Shown here: positions 22,865 through 34,712 of the stretch, piece after piece | Layout of the letters: every line of letters begins with the position of its first letter | Numbering within the stretch: position 1 is the stretch's first letter | Origin: Lunularia cruciata | Taxonomy: Eukaryota; Streptophyta; Marchantiopsida; Lunulariales; Lunulariaceae | Assembly: GCA_948567375.1 (NCBI GenBank) | Contig: OX419760.1 | Location: forward strand, 32,550,001-32,614,000 | Direction: 5' to 3' | Length of the DNA: 64,000 nt | Translations under genes and position numbers: made by a program | Notes under the pieces: generated by a model | What the model was told of the DNA's origin: nothing | Database searches by the model: none | The model's input: the letters and a program-made list of their open reading frames with translations, nothing else

Positions 22865-25800
22865 TTAGATGGATAAACCTAAAGAGGTAAAAGTACTATA
22901 TGGTCTAACCATAAAACCTCTAAACTGATCAAAATATCCATCCATCTCAGCAAGGCATGCCATCAAACATGAACCAATGTGAACTCTTACCAGAAGGTGA
23001 CCAAGCTCCCACATAGAATGCAATAGGATCTCCACATCCTGCTTTGGACCATTGATCCATATGATCATCTTAAAGTGTGTGGTACAATACTCCATAAACT
23101 CCCTAATGCTAAGCTATGGAACATACCATGAAGTACTACTAGTGAAAAAATAGTGCCATCTCCTCTCCATGTTCTTGGAATGCCACTCCAAGAAATGAGG
23201 TCTACTAGGATCTCTCACAATCACTGTAGAACTCAAATCTAAACCTAGAATCTTCCTCTTCAAAATTTTGTGGAAAATCATACAAGGAATGAATAATCTA
23301 GATAAACTTATCTTCTCTAGCAAACAAGTGAGTCTATGTACATCATCACTCAAAGATGCCTTTTGCTCCTAAAGCCAAAAGCACTTGTGGTAAGTACCCC
23401 AAAATTCAGACGGGGTGCAATATCATCCTTGGTGCAAGGTCTCCAAGATACAATATCTTCTCCCAAATGCAAATAAGGCTCCTCTCTTGGACCACCTACA
23501 AGAGTCAACCAAGTCTGATTGGATCAAGTGGTGCACAAAGACAATGCTCTCCCATTTGATGATGGAGTAGTCTCTCTAGCATGATGCACTTTGGGTGAAG
23601 AACCTAAAGCCTATGGTGGTGGTGGTGTTGTAGTAGGGCTCTCTCTATTGCAAGAACTCTAAATGGACTATGGGGTTGAGTCCTCATATGTGCTAAAAAA
23701 GCCTTGCTCAAGGTCTAAGTTCCTATATCAACTAAACTAGCCTCTCTTTGAGCCCCTACCATACCATAAGAGTCATCACCATGATTTGTCTAAGTCCTTA
23801 ACTCCTTTGGGAAAAACCCCAAGGATATTGTAACATATATGCCTCTAACCACTCTCTAGCCTCATGGCAAGCATCCTGATATGCTACCCTAAGAGTATCT
23901 AGTTGAGTCATCAACTCATGTACTTCCCTCAGATTCTTCTCCAATAGTTCCATAATAATGGAGAACTCTCTCATATACCATATCTCATGAACTCAATATC
24001 CCTCTACTCTCTCTCTCATGAGTCCTTCCAACTCAATGAGTCTCTCCACTATGTGCTCTCACATCTACTTCTCTCTCCCTAATAACTCTAATTAACTTTA
24101 CTAATTCCTTGCATGTAGTACTCTCCTCAATACATAAATGCATCTTCTTCTTTGTTAGTCTATTCTCTCTCTCTCAAACCAAATGTGCTCTGCAAGCTAA
24201 AACTTCTCCTCCTTTATGCAAGTATACTCTCATGCTCAACTAGCCTACTCTCCTTCTCACTCAAAAGGTGCTCCTCTAGCCTAATATACGCCTCTCTCTC
24301 TCTCCTACTCTCCTCTCATGAGAGACCAATCCACTCTCATCCATAGCAAGCATGTGTTCCTCTACAAGGATATTGAATAATGATGGCAATGGAGGTGACT
24401 CAACTCTCACTTTGTGTAGACTATATGGATGATCATCATGCTCATGAGTACTAGGTTTTGACACATCAACACTTTGAGATACATGGAGAAGATCATGAGG
24501 AGTATGATTATCAAGGCGCTCATGGGAACTAGGTACTCTAACATCATGAGGGTGACATGTACATAGTTTATTGAACATATCAATCCAAAAAATAGAACAA
24601 TGTTAAACTATCCATAATCCATGAAGATTTATCCACAAGTTTCCAGTTATAACAATCAAAACAAAACAATGTATATAAAAATCAGAAATATATAAACATG
24701 TGCATCTAGCTAGCTACACCACACTCAAAAGATGCACTAAACTAAAACTAAACTCTCACTCACCCAACTGCTTATTAAGTGCAAGCTCTCCCTTGTCTAC
24801 CCTCTTGTGAATATAAACCTCCTCCTTTGCACCTCCAATGTTATATACAATCTCACCCTCATCAAGAAATCCACTCTCCATGAACAAATAGATGAGAACC
24901 TATCCCTCATGGATCACATAAAAGCATCTATCATCTAGGTGCCCAAGTTGCCTTTGGACTACAACAAGCTACACCTCAATAGCCAAGAACACAAGCTTGG
25001 TCCAATCATAGCACACTAGAGTAGATTGTACCATCTTACTTTTCATTATGAGAATGATGTTCCCATTCACAACTCTAAGACACCGTGCGCGAATAAGTAA
25101 TGAACACAAGAGTTGGAAAAATGGTCTAAATGTAGGATATGTACACTGCCTACCTAATATCTCCTAGCTATCCTATCTCTAATAGGAAACCAATCTTCTA
25201 CTATGCTCTATGGAATTGTAGTACTCCTCTATGTAGTACCAATTAGAAAACAAAATGCATGGCTAATCATAATTATGGTGAGATCAAAATCTCTCCCTCT
25301 AACTATCCTCTATGAGCATAGCTCCTCTCCCAAGTGAGTGCAAACTTTTTGCACATTGCTACCTACAAACATGTCAACACAAAAATATCTTAATATTTAA
25401 TATCTCAAAATTCTATAGACTCAAAACCCAAACTCCATTTTTTGGGCCGTGCAAACAAAGCATAGCAATTGCAAAAAAAATTGCTACCATGCAAATTGGG
25501 GCCCATAGGCTGCAAAAACCAATGCTCATCATGCAAACCACTCAACTCAAGCCATGAAAACTAGGTCCTTTGGCTTGCATGGCCTATGTGTCATGGTTTG
25601 CACAACAACCATGGTTAGATTTGTGTGCAATTTCACATGCTATGCATTTTTCAATTCAGGATTTGGCATTTTCCAATTTAGGATTTGTCATGTAGAATTG
25701 TGCAATCAGATTGAGAGAATCTAGTTATCACTTACATGCAGTTTTGGATATTCAATGCCAAGTGCTATTTTTTAAATCCAAGGGCATCCAAATTGATTTC

Positions 25801-26064
25801 ATGAATGGCATCTATTGCTTTTTGGATTTGATCTTTATCCAACCAACACCACTTCACATATGGCATATAATTGACAATTGTATGAAACCTGATCAGCCAT
25901 GGTCCTTTAGACATCTTTTCCATAAGTTCCATTTCAACTTCTCTCTCATACTCCTCAACTATTATCTTGCCTTGCTTGTGCAAAATGTTGTCAGTTTTCA
26001 AATCTCTCATCTTGATTCCTTCACCCATCTTCTCCCTCCTCAAAATGCTAGCTCTTGCCCTCAC
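22865..26064 (-). pseudogene. Degenerate minus-strand coding region of an unclassified element
   Basis: Several minus-strand frames lie in order: 26,064-25,765 (charged, RDLKTDN...KWCWLDKDQI), 24,578-24,276, a Glu/Leu-rich coiled-coil-like stretch about 24.1-23.8 kb, 23,353-23,114 (FHKILKRKILGLDLS...FLEWHSKN) and 23,095-22,865. All are broken by stops, and no catalytic domain is recognised. The consistent strand, the flanking inverted-repeat arms and the CT-rich tracts suggest one old mobile element whose protein I cannot name. A decayed host gene is the alternative. Confidence 0.35.
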
Positions 26065-26228
26065 CCATCCTCTCTTCTCTCCTCTCCTCTATGTGTGTGA
26101 ACCTCTCTCCTCTCCTATCTCTTTTTTGATTCCCTCACCCGTTCTCTCTCCTCTCTACTATGCAATGCTCATAGTTTGCTAATACAAATGAATGATGATT
26201 GCAAATGACTTTCTATCCTCCTTTGTTC

Positions 26229-26464
26229 TGTTAGGAGTCAACTCAAGTTTGGAGTAACCCATGTTAGCTTGATTGTGTTGATAAGTTTAGTGCTGGACTT
26301 CTATATGTGCGGGCCAGTTGGTGCTATGTTTGACACATTACTTGGATAATCAGAAAGGTGATCTGGTATGTTCCCGTGGATGTAGCCTCAATGAGGTGAA
26401 CCATGTATCTTCTTGTGAGATCAAGGTGAATGCTTTACTTGTGTATTATCAAACTGGATTTTCA
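26229..26464 (+). repeat. Copia 5' LTR
   Basis: 236 bp from TGTTAGGAG to TTTTCA. It is highly similar to 32,930-33,164, with point differences that are mostly transitions. Confidence 0.95.
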
Positions 26465-26466
26465 AT

Positions 26467-26478
26467 AGGTATCAGAGA
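26467..26478 (+). other. Copia primer-binding site
   Basis: AGGTATCAGAGA, two bases after the 5' LTR, matches 10 of 12 bases of TGGTATCAGAGC, the usual plant site complementary to the 3' end of initiator-Met tRNA. Confidence 0.85.
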
Positions 26479-28659
26479 AAATTCAGTTCACAATGTGCTA
26501 TAGTTACTTGATGGATAAATTTTGTTAAGGGGGTTGCAGAGCACAATGAATAAATGTTTTGAATCTTTGTGTAGTACTATCAGGAAGAGTAGATTAGGTT
26601 GTGCCATGGGGAAGCAAGAATTGAAAACATTGCAGGTTTGAGAATTGGGAAAGCAATGGAAGTTAGGGTGACTGATGACTAGTACAACATAATTTTTTGT
26701 CAAAATTAGGACAGGAGAAAGAGATCCTAGAGGTGTCTGGAAGAAGAATTCTCAAGGAAGAAGGATAGGATAGGAGATTTGTGAGGAAGGGTTTTCCAAG
26801 AAAGGATCTTTTGAAGAGATTTTGACAAAGGAAGAAGTAGAGAGGAGTCAAGAGGATTGGAATGTTGGATTCTATAGTAGGCCGGGGCAGGAAGGAAAAA
26901 GAAGCAACAATGGAGGTTCCAAATGTGTTTTCAATGAATCAGGAGGTGCTTAGTGGTTATACCTTTCTTCACCGGCAGGAAAGAAAAGTATTGTGAGTGA
27001 CTTGAGTTGTTACTATCACAGAGTTGTTACTATCACAGAATCGCAAAGGAGCCAAATAGAGAAGAGAGGAATTAGCAAGGGTTTGTTGGACAGAAAAATT
27101 CTCAAAGAGGTTTTTTTGGTAGAGGAGGGAAAAGGAAGAAGCATTGCATGAGGATCTGGACAGAGAGCTAATTCCTATGAAAGAGAGATAGGATAGGACA
27201 GATTTGTGAGGAAGGGTTGGTAGGAAGAGAGAGATTTCAAATGTGTCTTTGCAAGAAGGAATACATCAATGAGAAACCAATGAGAGAGTGAAATATCAAA
27301 TGAGAGAGTGAGGTTTTGTGACAAGAAGGAAGGAGAGAAAATATCAAAGGTCAGAAAGAGATCAGCCAAGAAGGAAGAATTTTTGAGGAAGGGTTTTGGA
27401 CTAGACTAGAAGGCAGTCTTGAAGGAGCTTAGAGTTTTGACAGGAGAAAGGTCTTGAATGAGAAGCTTTGGGATCTGGACAGCGAGAAATAATGAAGGCT
27501 TTGAGGGTTTGGCTAGAAGAGTGAGATATCAAGGGAAGGCTTACAGGAAGGGATATCGAGGAAGAAAGAAATCTTGCAAGAGTTTTGGGGTTTAGACAGG
27601 AAGGGAGTCTCGAAGGAGATCAGTGTCTGGACAGGAGAACTTTGGGAGGAGAAAAATCGGCTAGAACAGTGAGAATCAAAGGCAAGATTGGACAGGTAGG
27701 GAAGAGGAGAAGAGAAGAAGATATATCAAGGGCTTTTGCTGAACAGATGAGATCTTTGGGCAGAGTAGTGAGAATCGAACGAGTTGGGATAGGAAGGGAA
27801 ATTCTCAAGAGAGAATACAACTGGTTTGCAAGAGTCAAAGCTTTCCGCTTTGTATTTGTGCTTGGCATACTCTATTGTTTAAAATGTCCATGGAATTCTG
27901 GTGCACCTAAATATGAAATTTGTGTCCGGTAGATGACTGTAAAGTTCTAGAATCATCCTAGAATATTTTGTGATTAAGCCCTTTAGCCTAGCCTTGTAGA
28001 AAGTTTTATTCTTTGCGGATTATCCGCCATTTATTCACCTTGGAATTGAAAAGGGTTATATCTGGTTCTTGAACTACACAATCAGTGCAAGTTGTCATCC
28101 TGCAGTTCCTATGAGGTGACAACCGTTGGTGCTTACAAGTGAATACTAGAAGCCTCCAATCCAACAATGCACATCCTTGCCGTGGACATTTTTCACGGGC
28201 TTCTTGAATTAGAGTCAATAAGCTGGAATTCTGGAAAAGGAAAAGCCTTTGTAACCTCACTAAGAGTAGTAAGCTATCCTTGTTTTGTAGAACCCAGGCA
28301 GAACAATAGTATCCCCAAGACTAGGAAACCATAATTTCCTATAATTACAAATTTTCACAATGATCCTGTTGCTCCTCCTCTTGCTGTAAAATTATTTGAA
28401 TGACCCCGTTGGGAACATGTAGCCATCGTCTTGGAAGGTGATAGCTTGTTGATATACTATTCTTGTGGCCTTGCCACATAGACTCTGGCGGCTATTGCTA
28501 TTGAGTCTGTTCTTGTTGCTATTGATTCTTTCAAAAGCTACTCATAGAAGGGAGTCCCTTCTTGAGAAATTCTCTTCATGGCTACTTTCACAAATTTAGG
28601 AAAGACCATGTAAGGTACTGAATTGCATCACGTTTGAGAAAAAGCTTTGAGGTGCAAGT
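26479..28659 (+). other. Copia leader with GA-rich degenerate repeats
   Basis: Between the PBS and gag lie 2.2 kb, of which about 26.7-27.8 kb is purine-rich and repeats words such as GAGGAAGGGTTTT and GGATAGGA at irregular spacing. The frames at 27,585-27,932 (plus) and 27,868-27,620 (minus) come from this low complexity. No extra domain is recognised. Confidence 0.6.
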
Positions 28660-29524
28660 TTGGAGATGGCAATCATGAAGACTGGAGGAGCTAAATTTGA
28701 CATTGCCAAATATGATGGATGCTTCAATTATCTCTTGTGGGAGCGTCAGGTGAAAGGTATGCTCAAGGCCAATGGTTTTAGAAAATTGCTAAGACTCAAG
28801 ACCAATTTGATGTCAAAGGATGATTGGAATGACATGCAAGAGAAAGTTGTACACATAATGGTTTTACATCTACAGCCACATGTCATAAAGTAGTTGGGTG
28901 AGTACAAGGACTGCATTACTCTTTTTGATGAGCTACAACAGAAGTACCATAAAAAGAGCTGTCAAATTGTCTCTACACATCCCTAAAGCTAATGAGCTTC
29001 AAGATGAAGGACAATGGGACCAAGATACAAGATCATATTGATACCTTCAATGATCTTGTTGTGGACTTGCAAAAAGTTGGAGGGGACCTAAGTGATGAGA
29101 GAAAGGCACTCCACTTGTTGATTTCTCTTCCTACGTCCTCCCAATCCTTGTCACAAGTGTTATTACATCGTGATAGGAAAACCATCACCTACAATGAGGT
29201 GGTGATTGCTTTATTAACAAGTGATCTTCAACAGAAGATGATGCTAACTTCTCAATCCATGACTCCTTAGGAATAGTGTTGAATGTCAATTGTGGGAGGA
29301 TTCAAATGCGGACAGATGGTAGGGAGCAGAGATCTAAAACTAGATCTTGGTCTAGGAGGAGATCCCAAGATTGTAAGATCGTGCTTTGTTGGAAGTCTGG
29401 CAAAGCTGGCCACCTAAAGAAAGATTGTCATAGCAAAGCAATCGTGTCTTCTTCAGCAAATGTGGAAAAAGATAACAAGCAAGAAGAAGAGGATGATCTG
29501 CTTGATGATGACTATGCTCTATGA
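28660..29524 (+). pseudogene. Copia gag
   Basis: Starts KTGGAKFDIAKYDG...LLWERQVKGMLKANG, the typical copia Gag N-terminus, and continues in a second frame (28,992-29,270) through KIQDHIDTFNDLVVDL and SLPTSSQSL. A third stretch (29,276-29,524) carries the nucleocapsid knuckle CWKSGKAGHLKKDC, in which the second Cys of the CCHC set is Ser. Stops and a frame change separate the pieces. The product would have been the nucleic-acid-binding capsid protein. Confidence 0.85.
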
Positions 29525-29565
29525 TGCCAACGGTATGCCCTTTGCACTTCTTTTCAACAAAAAGG

Positions 29566-30992
29566 AGATGAATGGATTCTACATTGTGCTTGTTCATACC
29601 ATATGTGTTACAAAAGAGATTCTTCAGTTCTTACTCGATATCAAATGGTTCATTTAGATTGGGAATGATCACCCTTGTCAAATTGTAGGCATTGGATCTC
29701 TTAAGATTCAAATGTTTGATGGTCTTGTGCACACATTGACTAATGTCAAACATATCCTAACATGAGGAAGAGCTTGATATCTCTTGGCATGTTAGACACA
29801 AATGGACATCAATGGGAAGTAGTTGATGGTGTACTTTGAGTCATGGCTAAGAGAAAAGTCATCTTGAAGGTAATAGGCACAAGAATCTTTATGTGCTAGA
29901 GTGCAAAACTATTTGTGGAGAAGCTCATGCTACTAGATCTCATGATATGATTGACTACTTGTGGCATTCAAGACTAGGTCACATTAGTGAGAAGATAATG
30001 TCCATTCTTTGCAAAAAAGGCATTATTTCTACACTACAGTCTAGTAGTTTAGAATTCTATGAGCATTGTGTACTAAGGAAGCAACATCAAACTGCTTTTG
30101 GTGTTGGAACTCATAGTTCCAAAGAAATTCATGACTATATACATATAGATGTATGGGGCCCATCTCCTACTCCGTCACATTCTGGAAAGTAATACTATGT
30201 ATCTTTCATCAAAGATTATTCAAGGTTTGTATGGATTCATTTCCTACATCAAAGTCTGAGGTCTGTGTCACTTTCAAGAAGTGGAAAACCCAAGTTGAGA
30301 CTCAAACTGGTAAGAAAGTGAGATTTTTGCAATCAGATAATGACGGGGAATACACTTTTGGAGAATTTGAGATGTATTGTCAACAAGAGGGGACAACTTG
30401 CCATCTCACTATTTTCTATACTCCACAATAGAATGGTGTTGCTAAAAGGATCAATTGAACATTATTGGAGCGGATGAGGAGTATGTTGAGCCAATCAGGT
30501 TTATCACATGTATTTTGGGCTGAAGCTATCAACACCGCAGCTTGCTTAATAAATCTTGTTCCTTCTAGTGCAATTCATTACATGACACCGTTTGAGATGA
30601 GGCACATACGGCTTGCTGATTACAATCATTTAGTAGTCTTTGGATGTAAGGCATATCCACTCATACCTAAAGACGGTAGATCCAAGCTAGATCTTACCTC
30701 CAAGACATGTATTTTTCTTGGCTACTAGAGTGGTGTCAAGGGTTACAGGTTGTGGAATCCCCTCACTTGTAAATTGATTGTCAATAGAGATGTTTTGTTC
30801 AAAGAGTGTAGATCATCAACCAAGAGGGAGAAAGCTTTGGGTCCTCATATTGACAAGGGAAAATCTCCTCTAAATATTGTTGAGGGAGAGATTAATTATG
30901 ATGGTTTTTATGATGAGTCACAAGTAGGTGCTCCCATAGAGGAGCAAGTTCCCCAAATTGAGGAATTACAAGTATGTGAGGAGATTGGTTAA
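29566..30992 (+). pseudogene. Copia protease and integrase
   Basis: At about 29,570 a WIL-x-x-ACSYHM block marks the protease; the expected catalytic D-S before AC is H-C here. The GAG-pre-integrase zinc region follows (WHSRLGH, then YEHC where CxxC is expected), then the integrase core: HIDVWGPSP (first Asp), LQSDNDGEY (second Asp) and NGVAKRIN, where the catalytic Glu is Lys. Stops interrupt TPQ/NG and LGY/SG, both explainable as CAR to TAR. The end of the stretch is the acidic linker before RT. Confidence 0.85.
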
Positions 30993-31289
30993 CCTTGACA
31001 TCTATCAATACAAGAAGATCAAGCAGAGTCATCAACAAGGAGGATGCTTGGATGTTCCATTCATGCTCCTGAACATTTTGGCAAATGGGTTGATTCAACA
31101 CAATTAGGAGATGAGGATATCTCTCTTGATGATGATGATGATGGGAGGGCTTTGATCTTAGAAGAAGGCAAACCTTCTTCATACAATGAGGTTGAGCTTC
31201 AATGGACAAGCTTGAGTGGAATGCTGCAACGCAGAGAGAGATGCAATCATTGGTTGACAACCAGACTTGGGAGTTAGTGAAACTTCTAA

Positions 31290-32710
31290 AACATCAATGA
31301 TTGGTGGACACTAAGTGGGTTTACAAATTGAAAGATAGCCCCACTGATGGAGAAAAGAAGATCTACAAGGCCAAAGTTGGTGGCCAAGGGCTTCACATAA
31401 GAAAAAAGTATGGATTACAATGAGGTCTACTCTCCTCTTGCTAAGTATGCCACTATTTGCTTATTGTGTGTACTTGTGACTTACTTTGGTCTTATCTTAA
31501 ATCAAATGGATGTTGTCATTGCTTTCCTCTATGACAATTTAGATGTGGTGATCTTGATGAGACAGCCTATGGGTTTTGTGAAGAAAAGCCAAGAGGTTTG
31601 GTTTGTAGGTTGCTAAAATCCTTATATGGATTGAAGCAAGCTCCTAGACAATGGAACAAATGGTTAGATGATTTCATGAGGTCACAAAGATTTAATCGGA
31701 GTTTTTTTGATCCTTGTGTATACATGAAAAAGGTGATTAATGAAGTCTTTGGCTTCATTATTCTTGTACTTTATGTGGATGGCATGCTTATTGTAGCTAG
31801 GAATAGATATGAGGTTGATAAGCTCAAGGCTCTCTTGAGCTCCAAATTTAGAATGAAAGATCTTGGTAGAGCAAGGAGGATTTTGGGAATGGAGATCCAA
31901 CAAAACTTGGAGGATGGAAAGCTGTGGTTAACCCAAGGGAAGTATGCTAGAAAGGTACTTGCAAGATTTAACATGGACAATTGCAAGTCTGTGAGTACTC
32001 CATTAGCTCCTCACTTCAAGCTTTCATCATCTCTTTGTCCAACAGATGCCATGGAGAAAGGTTTGATGTCCAAGATCCCCTATGACAAGGCAGTTGGAAG
32101 TCTCATGTTTTTGATGATTTGCACTAGGCTTGACATTGCTCTAGCTATGGGCAAGACTAGTAGATACATGTCAAGTCCAGGGAGGATACATTGGGAAGCT
32201 ATGAAGTGGATCCTCAGATATCTCAAGGGTACATTGGATTTTGGCCTTTTGTTTGATACTAAATCTTACAATGCCAAATCACTTATTGGCTATGTAGATT
32301 CTGACTATGGACAAGATTTGGATGGGAGGAAATCTATGACTGGGTATGTGTTCATACTTGGAGGTGGATGCATAAGTTGGAGATCTACACTACAGAAGTG
32401 TGTAGCTCAGTCTACTACATAAGCTGAGTATTTAGCGGCAACAGAAGCAATGAAGGAAGCTATCTGGTTGGACAGGCTTATAACAAAGATGGGATTGACT
32501 CATGACATTATGAATGTACACTATGATAGATATAGTACTTTACATCTAGTTATGAATCAAGTGATGGATAGTAGAGTAGAGCACATCAACATTAGGTATC
32601 ATTTTCTCAGACAGGCTGTGTCTGATAATATGATTGAGTTTGTCAAGATTGATGGTAAACTCAATCATGCTGATGCTTTTACAAAAGTGATATCTTTGGA
32701 AGTTTTTTGA
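31290..32710 (+). pseudogene. Copia reverse transcriptase and RNase H
   Basis: RT begins near KWVYKLKDSPTDGE and runs through LLKSLYGLKQAPRQWN (from 31,598) to LYVDGMLIVA, where the catalytic YVDD is YVDG. The RT connection and RNase H follow with GYVDSDYGQDLDGRKSMTGY and ISWRSTLQKCVAQSTT. A TAA then breaks the frame before AEYLAATEAMKEAIWL, and the C-terminal VKIDGKLNHADAFTK follows. The longest open piece is 274 codons (31,598-32,422). Domain identity is secure; the enzyme is inactive. Confidence 0.92.
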
Positions 32711-32929
32711 GACATCATGTCAAATTGCAGGTGTTGTATATGGGCACAGGTAGAGTAGATTAGCAGTTTTTTTCTCTTTATATAGGATTTTACTCTACCC
32801 TATTTAGGCTTAGTTCTAGTTAACTCTAGTTTACAGAGGGACCTATGTTAGGCCTCCTTTTAGGACTTCCCGTAGAGTAACCATATATGCAATAGAGGTT
32901 AAGGACCCCAAGATATGAGTCAAGGGGGA

Positions 32930-33164
32930 AATTAGGAGTTAACTCAAGTCTGGAGTACCCATGTTACCTTGATTGTGTCAATAAGTCTAGGGCTGGACTT
33001 CTATGTGTGTGGGCTAGTTGGTGCTTTGTTTGACACATTACTTGGATAATCAGAAAGACAATCTGGTATGTTCCCATGGACGTAGCCTCAATGGGGTGAA
33101 CCACATATCTTCTTGTGAGTTCAAGGTGAATGCTTTACTTGTGTATTATCAAACTGGATTTTCA
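32930..33164 (+). repeat. Copia 3' LTR
   Basis: Matches the 5' LTR over its length. The terminal TG has become AA, and the end TTTTCA is intact. It is preceded by a polypurine tract, AAGGGGGAA, at about 32,922-32,930. Confidence 0.93.
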
Positions 33165-34455
33165 TGTTCCTCTCTTTGGTCAACATCCTCTCTCCTTCCT
33201 TCTTCTCTTTGAAAGATGTACTTTGTGTTTCCCCTTCTAGTTTCTCTCAATTCCAAAATTTTCCTCCCTCTTTTCCTTCTCCCCAATTTCTATCAATTTT
33301 TAATTTATCCTCCCTTGTTCCTCTTTGAGAAATGTCCTTTTTCTTTCCTTCTCCCCTAATTTTCTCAAATTTTTCCAAATCTGTTCTAGCAATCAATATT
33401 GTATGCCCTCTACCTTCCCAAAATTTCAAGCTCTCTTATGAATTTCCTTAAACTCTCCAGATTTTGACCAGTACTCTTCATCTCCTCCCCAATTCTCCCC
33501 TCATAATATTACTTGGCTTTATTTTAGTTTAGTTCAATTTGTAGTCTGTAGCTTTGGTAATTTTGTAGTTCTCATATCATAATCAAATATGTTATATGTC
33601 TAAACACTTGAGCATCAAAACCACAAAAAAATTTCAATACAAACTCAATGCTTTGAGTACATTTCACTCATTATCTTGTAGATAATGAGATTCCAATGTA
33701 TAATTCCACCTTCTTGTGAGAACTCCAATATAATCCTCTTCCTTATCCAAGCTCCATTCAATCCATTCAAGCAACTCCTCGAGATGGTCACTCTTCATTT
33801 CTGCCCTCAAAATCTATTGGATTGATTTTGCAATTTTTTGAAGTAAAATGAAAGTGCTTGTGCAAGGCATCCCAATGACTTAGATCTAACTATAATGCTT
33901 TGATGATGATAGATCCAATTTAACTATAGAAATCACAAGGTATTGAGAGAATTGCAAGGTATTAAGAGGAGGAGCAAAGAATAAGGGGAGCTTGGATTTG
34001 ACTGTAGAGATTGCATTCATAGGGTGTGGGGTATTGAGAAGAGGAGCAAAGAGCAAGCAAAGCTTGGAATGAATGTAAGGGAACACACAATAGTGGAGGT
34101 GCAGTGAACCAAAGCAAGTATGGTGGTGGTGTTAGCCTTACCAGATTAAAAATAAGATCATGCAACTACAAGTTAGATTAGTTGTAGCTCTCTTAATGAA
34201 TGTCATTATTAGGAACTAAAATTCAAAATCAGGCAATGATATTAAAGCATGTGCATATATGCTTGAACATGCTATCCCCATAAAACTCTATGGCTCATGA
34301 TTTCAAATCCTTGTATCACTTTTATAGCTATTGCTATTAGGCCTCATTAAAAACGTTTTGATCTTGGGTTTTATAATCCATAAAAGTTATATAGGTTACC
34401 CATAAACCTTTATGGAATCTTGTAAGTACTAGAAAGTGTTATATTTGAAAAATCT
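33165..34455. other. Continuation of the element split by copia, and unclassified DNA
   Basis: CT-rich DNA resumes directly after the copia target duplication, continuing the CT-rich left flank at 25.9-26.2 kb. The right arm of the inverted repeat lies at 33,541-33,595. From 33.6 to 34.45 kb nothing is recognised; a loosely repeated block around GTATTGAGA occurs at about 33,930 and 34,030. Confidence 0.45.
33541..33595 (-). repeat. Right arm of the ~50-bp inverted repeat
   Basis: Reverse complement of 21,955-22,010, with AGCTTTGGTAAT and TCTCATATCATAATCAAATA in order. See the left arm. Confidence 0.5.
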
Positions 34456-34712
34456 TACTATTTGATTAGTTTAGATTGAGTAGCAAATATATTGTCATAT
34501 AAGGTGAAAATTACAATGGTGTACTACTCTTGTTGTTTGCATAAGTTCTTGCCTTTTGTGTTGATTTCAGCACACTTTTCATAAAATAAATATTACAAGG
34601 AAGTCAAAGAATAGAAATGACATTGCAAATGGTTGAATTACATACAATAGATACACATATACATGAATATTTTCTCAATAATGATACTGCAATACTTTTT
34701 TCTACTATTAAT
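34456..34712 (+). repeat. Dispersed direct repeat, copy 2
   Basis: Same-strand match to 19,079-19,390. Here ATTTGATTAGTTTAGATTGAG runs straight into the repeat without the A-rich insertion seen at 19,110-19,147. Confidence 0.7.

Larger units (their letters stand above)
26229..33164 (+). mobile_element. Complete Ty1/copia LTR retrotransposon
   Basis: A 6.94-kb element with 236/235-bp LTRs and a perfect 5-bp target-site duplication TGTTC (26224-26228 and 33165-33169). It has a primer-binding site like the plant initiator-Met site and the copia domain order gag, protease, integrase, RT, RNase H. An unusually long leader of about 2.2 kb separates the PBS from gag. The coding region has many stops and lost catalytic residues, so it cannot act autonomously. 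It inserted into a CT-rich part of an older element, splitting it. Confidence 0.95.

Noticed and set aside
25711-26182. Plus-strand frames in CT-rich DNA at 25.7-26.2 kb
   Set aside because: Low-complexity translation. The minus strand fits a coding direction better.
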